This document shows positions 62,163-64,000 of a DNA stretch of 64,000 nucleotides, piece by piece (the first letter of the stretch is position 1; each line of letters begins with the position of its first letter). The position numbers were made by a program, and so were the translations under genes. The stretch is from Verrucomicrobiales bacterium. Its GTDB lineage: Bacteria > Verrucomicrobiota > Verrucomicrobiia > Verrucomicrobiales > V1-33. Where the stretch lies: contig JAQGPJ010000004.1 in assembly GCA_028293125.1 (NCBI GenBank), positions 1-64,000 of the forward strand, in the 5' to 3' direction. A model generated the notes under the pieces. The model had not been told where the DNA came from. It saw only the letters and a list, made by a program, of their open reading frames with translations, and searched no databases.

Positions 62163-64000
62163 ACAGCGGTTCCTCCGGGGACAGTGGCGCGTCGGGCGGT
62201 CAGCCCGGCCAGCAGGGTTTCAGCAATCAATACGCACAGCGCCCCGGCAATGATCCACCGCCACAGCTTCTGACGGCCCTCGGTCTCCACCGCACCGGGG
62301 TCGGCCGTCAGTTCCCGGGCTGCTGTTTTCAAAGTGGCGGCGGCTCCCGCGACGGGCACCCCCAGTTTCTCCAGCTCCTCCACCGGCAGGGGCGCGGTTT
62401 TGGATTCCACGGGATCGGGGTTCACCGCGAAGGCCAGGGTTTTCCCCGCAGCGGACGCTGTGTAGAGCCCCGGCAGTTCCGTCTGCGTGAAAACCGGGGT
62501 TCCGGTCCCCAGGACCACGGACTTTTCCCCGGGCAGAGTGAGGCTCACCGGTGCTCCGCCGGGAAATCCGAGATCCTCCCGGGTCAGAGTGGCTCCGGCG
62601 GTGAACCAGGCGGGGGGCGTTCTGACCACTCCTCCGGACTCCAGCAGCGACGCAATCAGCGGCACGAATTTGGAGGACAACGCCAGCTGGCTGTCCGCCG
62701 GATGCCAGCCGGAGGTCAGCACCACCAGACGGCCCTTGCCCACCGGCAGCTCCAGGATGGCGGGATTGCCGGAATCGAATTTTGCCAGCACCCGGCTGCC
62801 CGGCAGCGCCTCCGCGTCCAGCCGGCGGTGATGCCAGAAACGGATTTTGGTGAAATCGCTGAACCTCGGATCGGCGAAGGGCGCAAAGAGGGGATGCCGG
62901 AAATCAATGCCCTCCAGCATGGCGTACTGGTTGCGGGTGGCCTCCTCCAATTTGAGCTTTTCCAACTCCACGCCTGCCAGCGCGGCCAACGCCGGGGCCT
63001 GCTGGGCGCTTGTCAAAACCATCACCACCAGACCGCCCTCCGCCAGCCGCGTTTTGAGCGGCTCCAATTGGCTGCCGGCAGGCACTCCACCCACAAAGTA
63101 CACGGCGGATTTCCCCTGCTCCACCTCCGGCAGCACCGCAGCCGGAGGCAAAGGGACCAGCTCCAGCGTTACCTGCCGGGACTGCGGCAGGGCGCGGTTC
63201 AAAAAGAAGAGCGGCTGTTTGGAATCATCCGCCCCCTCGCTCCCCAGATAAAAGGCCGTCACCTTCGCGGCCACGGGCGGCACGGCTTGGATCAGGTTGT
63301 CAAAAGACTCGGCATCGCCTTTCAGCAGAATGCGGCCCGCTCCTGATGTCTGCTCCGGCCAAGGCAGGGACACCACCCGAGCCTGTCCGGGGGGCACATA
63401 CACCTCCAGAGGTTTGCCTTCGAACTGAAGGCCGTCCCCCGAGGCCCAACCCACCTGAAATTGCGTGCTTTCAGTGTCGGCAGCGCTGTAAACCCGAACC
63501 CTCGCCGGAGGAATGCCGCCGCCTGCGGGCGGAGGTCCCTCCGCCGCCAGGGCGATGCCGGCGTTGCCGGGATTCTGAGGCGTCAGGGTGGACAGGGTGA
63601 GGGTGGTGCTGGGCAGCCAGCCGCGGCCCTGAAGACCGGTCAGGCGGCTGCCCTCCTGAAGGTCCGTCACCACGGTGATCTCCCCGCCCTCGGGGGTCCG
63701 CTCATCGCCGCCGGGAATGCGGCTGGCGGATTCCCGCAGCAGGTCCGCCGCCCCGCTCAGGGCCTCCGCCAAATTGGTTCCCTCCCAGGTCAGCTCCGTC
63801 TCCCGCAGCCGCGCCATGGCCTGAGCCACCCGCGACTCCGGCGGCACCGCCGACCACTGGCTGAAATCCATCAAGGTTCTGACCCCGTCGGCGAAGACCA
63901 GCACCGCCACGGAATCCGCCGGTCCCGCCTTGGCCAGCACGCTCTCCGCCTTGGCGAGGGACGCCTCCCGCAGGCCTGCACGCCGCAGCGAGGCGCTCAC
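62159..64000 (-). CDS. BatA-like VWA-domain membrane protein (cut by the window edge)
   Basis: About 613 residues are visible; the N-terminus lies beyond 64000. The visible part starts within a VWA-type domain (VAVLVFADGVRTLMDFS, TNLAEALSGAADLL, ITVVTDLQEGS), continues with beta-rich segments and a region like the amidotransferase fold (VGKGRLVVLTSGWHPADS), and ends with one membrane helix (WIIAGALCVLIAETLLAGL). BatA-type proteins work with MoxR AAA+ ATPases, which would be expected further right. The stop overlaps the ATG of the giant gene. Confidence 0.8.
   Translation of the reverse strand: MSASLRRAGLREASLAKAESVLAKAGPADSVAVLVFADGVRTLMDFSQWSAVPPESRVAQAMARLRETELTWEGTNLAEALSGAADLLRESASRIPGGDERTPEGGEITVVTDLQEGSRLTGLQGRGWLPSTTLTLSTLTPQNPGNAGIALAAEGPPPAGGGIPPARVRVYSAADTESTQFQVGWASGDGLQFEGKPLEVYVPPGQARVVSLPWPEQTSGAGRILLKGDAESFDNLIQAVPPVAAKVTAFYLGSEGADDSKQPLFFLNRALPQSRQVTLELVPLPPAAVLPEVEQGKSAVYFVGGVPAGSQLEPLKTRLAEGGLVVMVLTSAQQAPALAALAGVELEKLKLEEATRNQYAMLEGIDFRHPLFAPFADPRFSDFTKIRFWHHRRLDAEALPGSRVLAKFDSGNPAILELPVGKGRLVVLTSGWHPADSQLALSSKFVPLIASLLESGGVVRTPPAWFTAGATLTREDLGFPGGAPVSLTLPGEKSVVLGTGTPVFTQTELPGLYTASAAGKTLAFAVNPDPVESKTAPLPVEELEKLGVPVAGAAATLKTAARELTADPGAVETEGRQKLWRWIIAGALCVLIAETLLAGLTARRATVPGGTAV

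Noticed and set aside
1-64000. tRNA and rRNA genes, riboswitches
   Set aside because: No cloverleaf-like or rRNA-like sequence and no known riboswitch core was noticed by eye; a covariance-model scan would be needed to exclude short ones.

Overview
The window is GC-rich bacterial chromosome, and its gene families point to the PVC superphylum, most likely Verrucomicrobiota. The evidence is a PVC-type dehydrogenase/cytochrome c protein (39943-42972), a large lamin-tail/CotH secreted protein (29158-33708), a secreted PQQ-type beta-propeller, a BatA/VWA plus DUF4175-like operon (54498 to the right edge), and many secreted proteins of unknown function. This is inference from families; no rRNA or tRNA gene was seen to confirm the phylum.

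Layout. 1-600: left edge with a possible IS630-type transposase start, then non-coding DNA and the rapA terminator. 593-10969: a RapA-like protein whose ATPase motifs II, III and VI look destroyed, a NUDIX hydrolase, a small secreted protein, fabD, a secreted beta-propeller protein, a single 767-codon ORF joining LMW phosphatase, RpiB and serine hydroxymethyltransferase, and a YihY membrane protein. 11009-19988: a membrane-anchored unknown, opgH with a tail-anchored neighbour, a TlpA-like thioredoxin, a PfkB kinase coupled to a membrane protein, and ilvA. 20403-27862: an apparent 4-hydroxyproline (collagen) utilisation cluster with a divergent PAS-AraC regulator. 27966-36430: a second PfkB kinase and two large secreted proteins transcribed divergently. 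36630-39617: two tandem paralogous lipoproteins and a PIN toxin-antitoxin pair whose antitoxin is frameshifted. 39943-48955: the PVC cytochrome, an alpha/beta hydrolase with a sugar isomerase/epimerase, an intact VapBC-type pair with a palindromic operator, and small membrane proteins. 49229-54448: serine hydrolase, coiled-coil protein, AsmA-like protein, rhodanese and MBL-fold hydrolase. 54498-64000: a tightly coupled operon of a BatA-like VWA protein (cut by the window edge), a giant Gln/Gly-rich coiled-coil membrane protein, a VWA/glutamine-amidotransferase-like membrane protein, and a caspase-like protease.

How the genes work together. The hydroxyproline cluster contains an exported S9 dipeptidyl peptidase and a secreted zinc protease beside the epimerase, D-hydroxyproline dehydrogenase and deaminase, which suggests uptake of carbon and nitrogen from collagen-like peptides. 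The right-hand operon has stop/start overlaps or a 4-base gap at every junction, so its four products are probably made in fixed ratio at the membrane, with the protease as the last gene.

At several tail-to-tail gene junctions (16410/16546, 19988/20403, 28997/29158, 36430/36630) there are inverted repeats, one with 50-bp arms matching at 47 positions.
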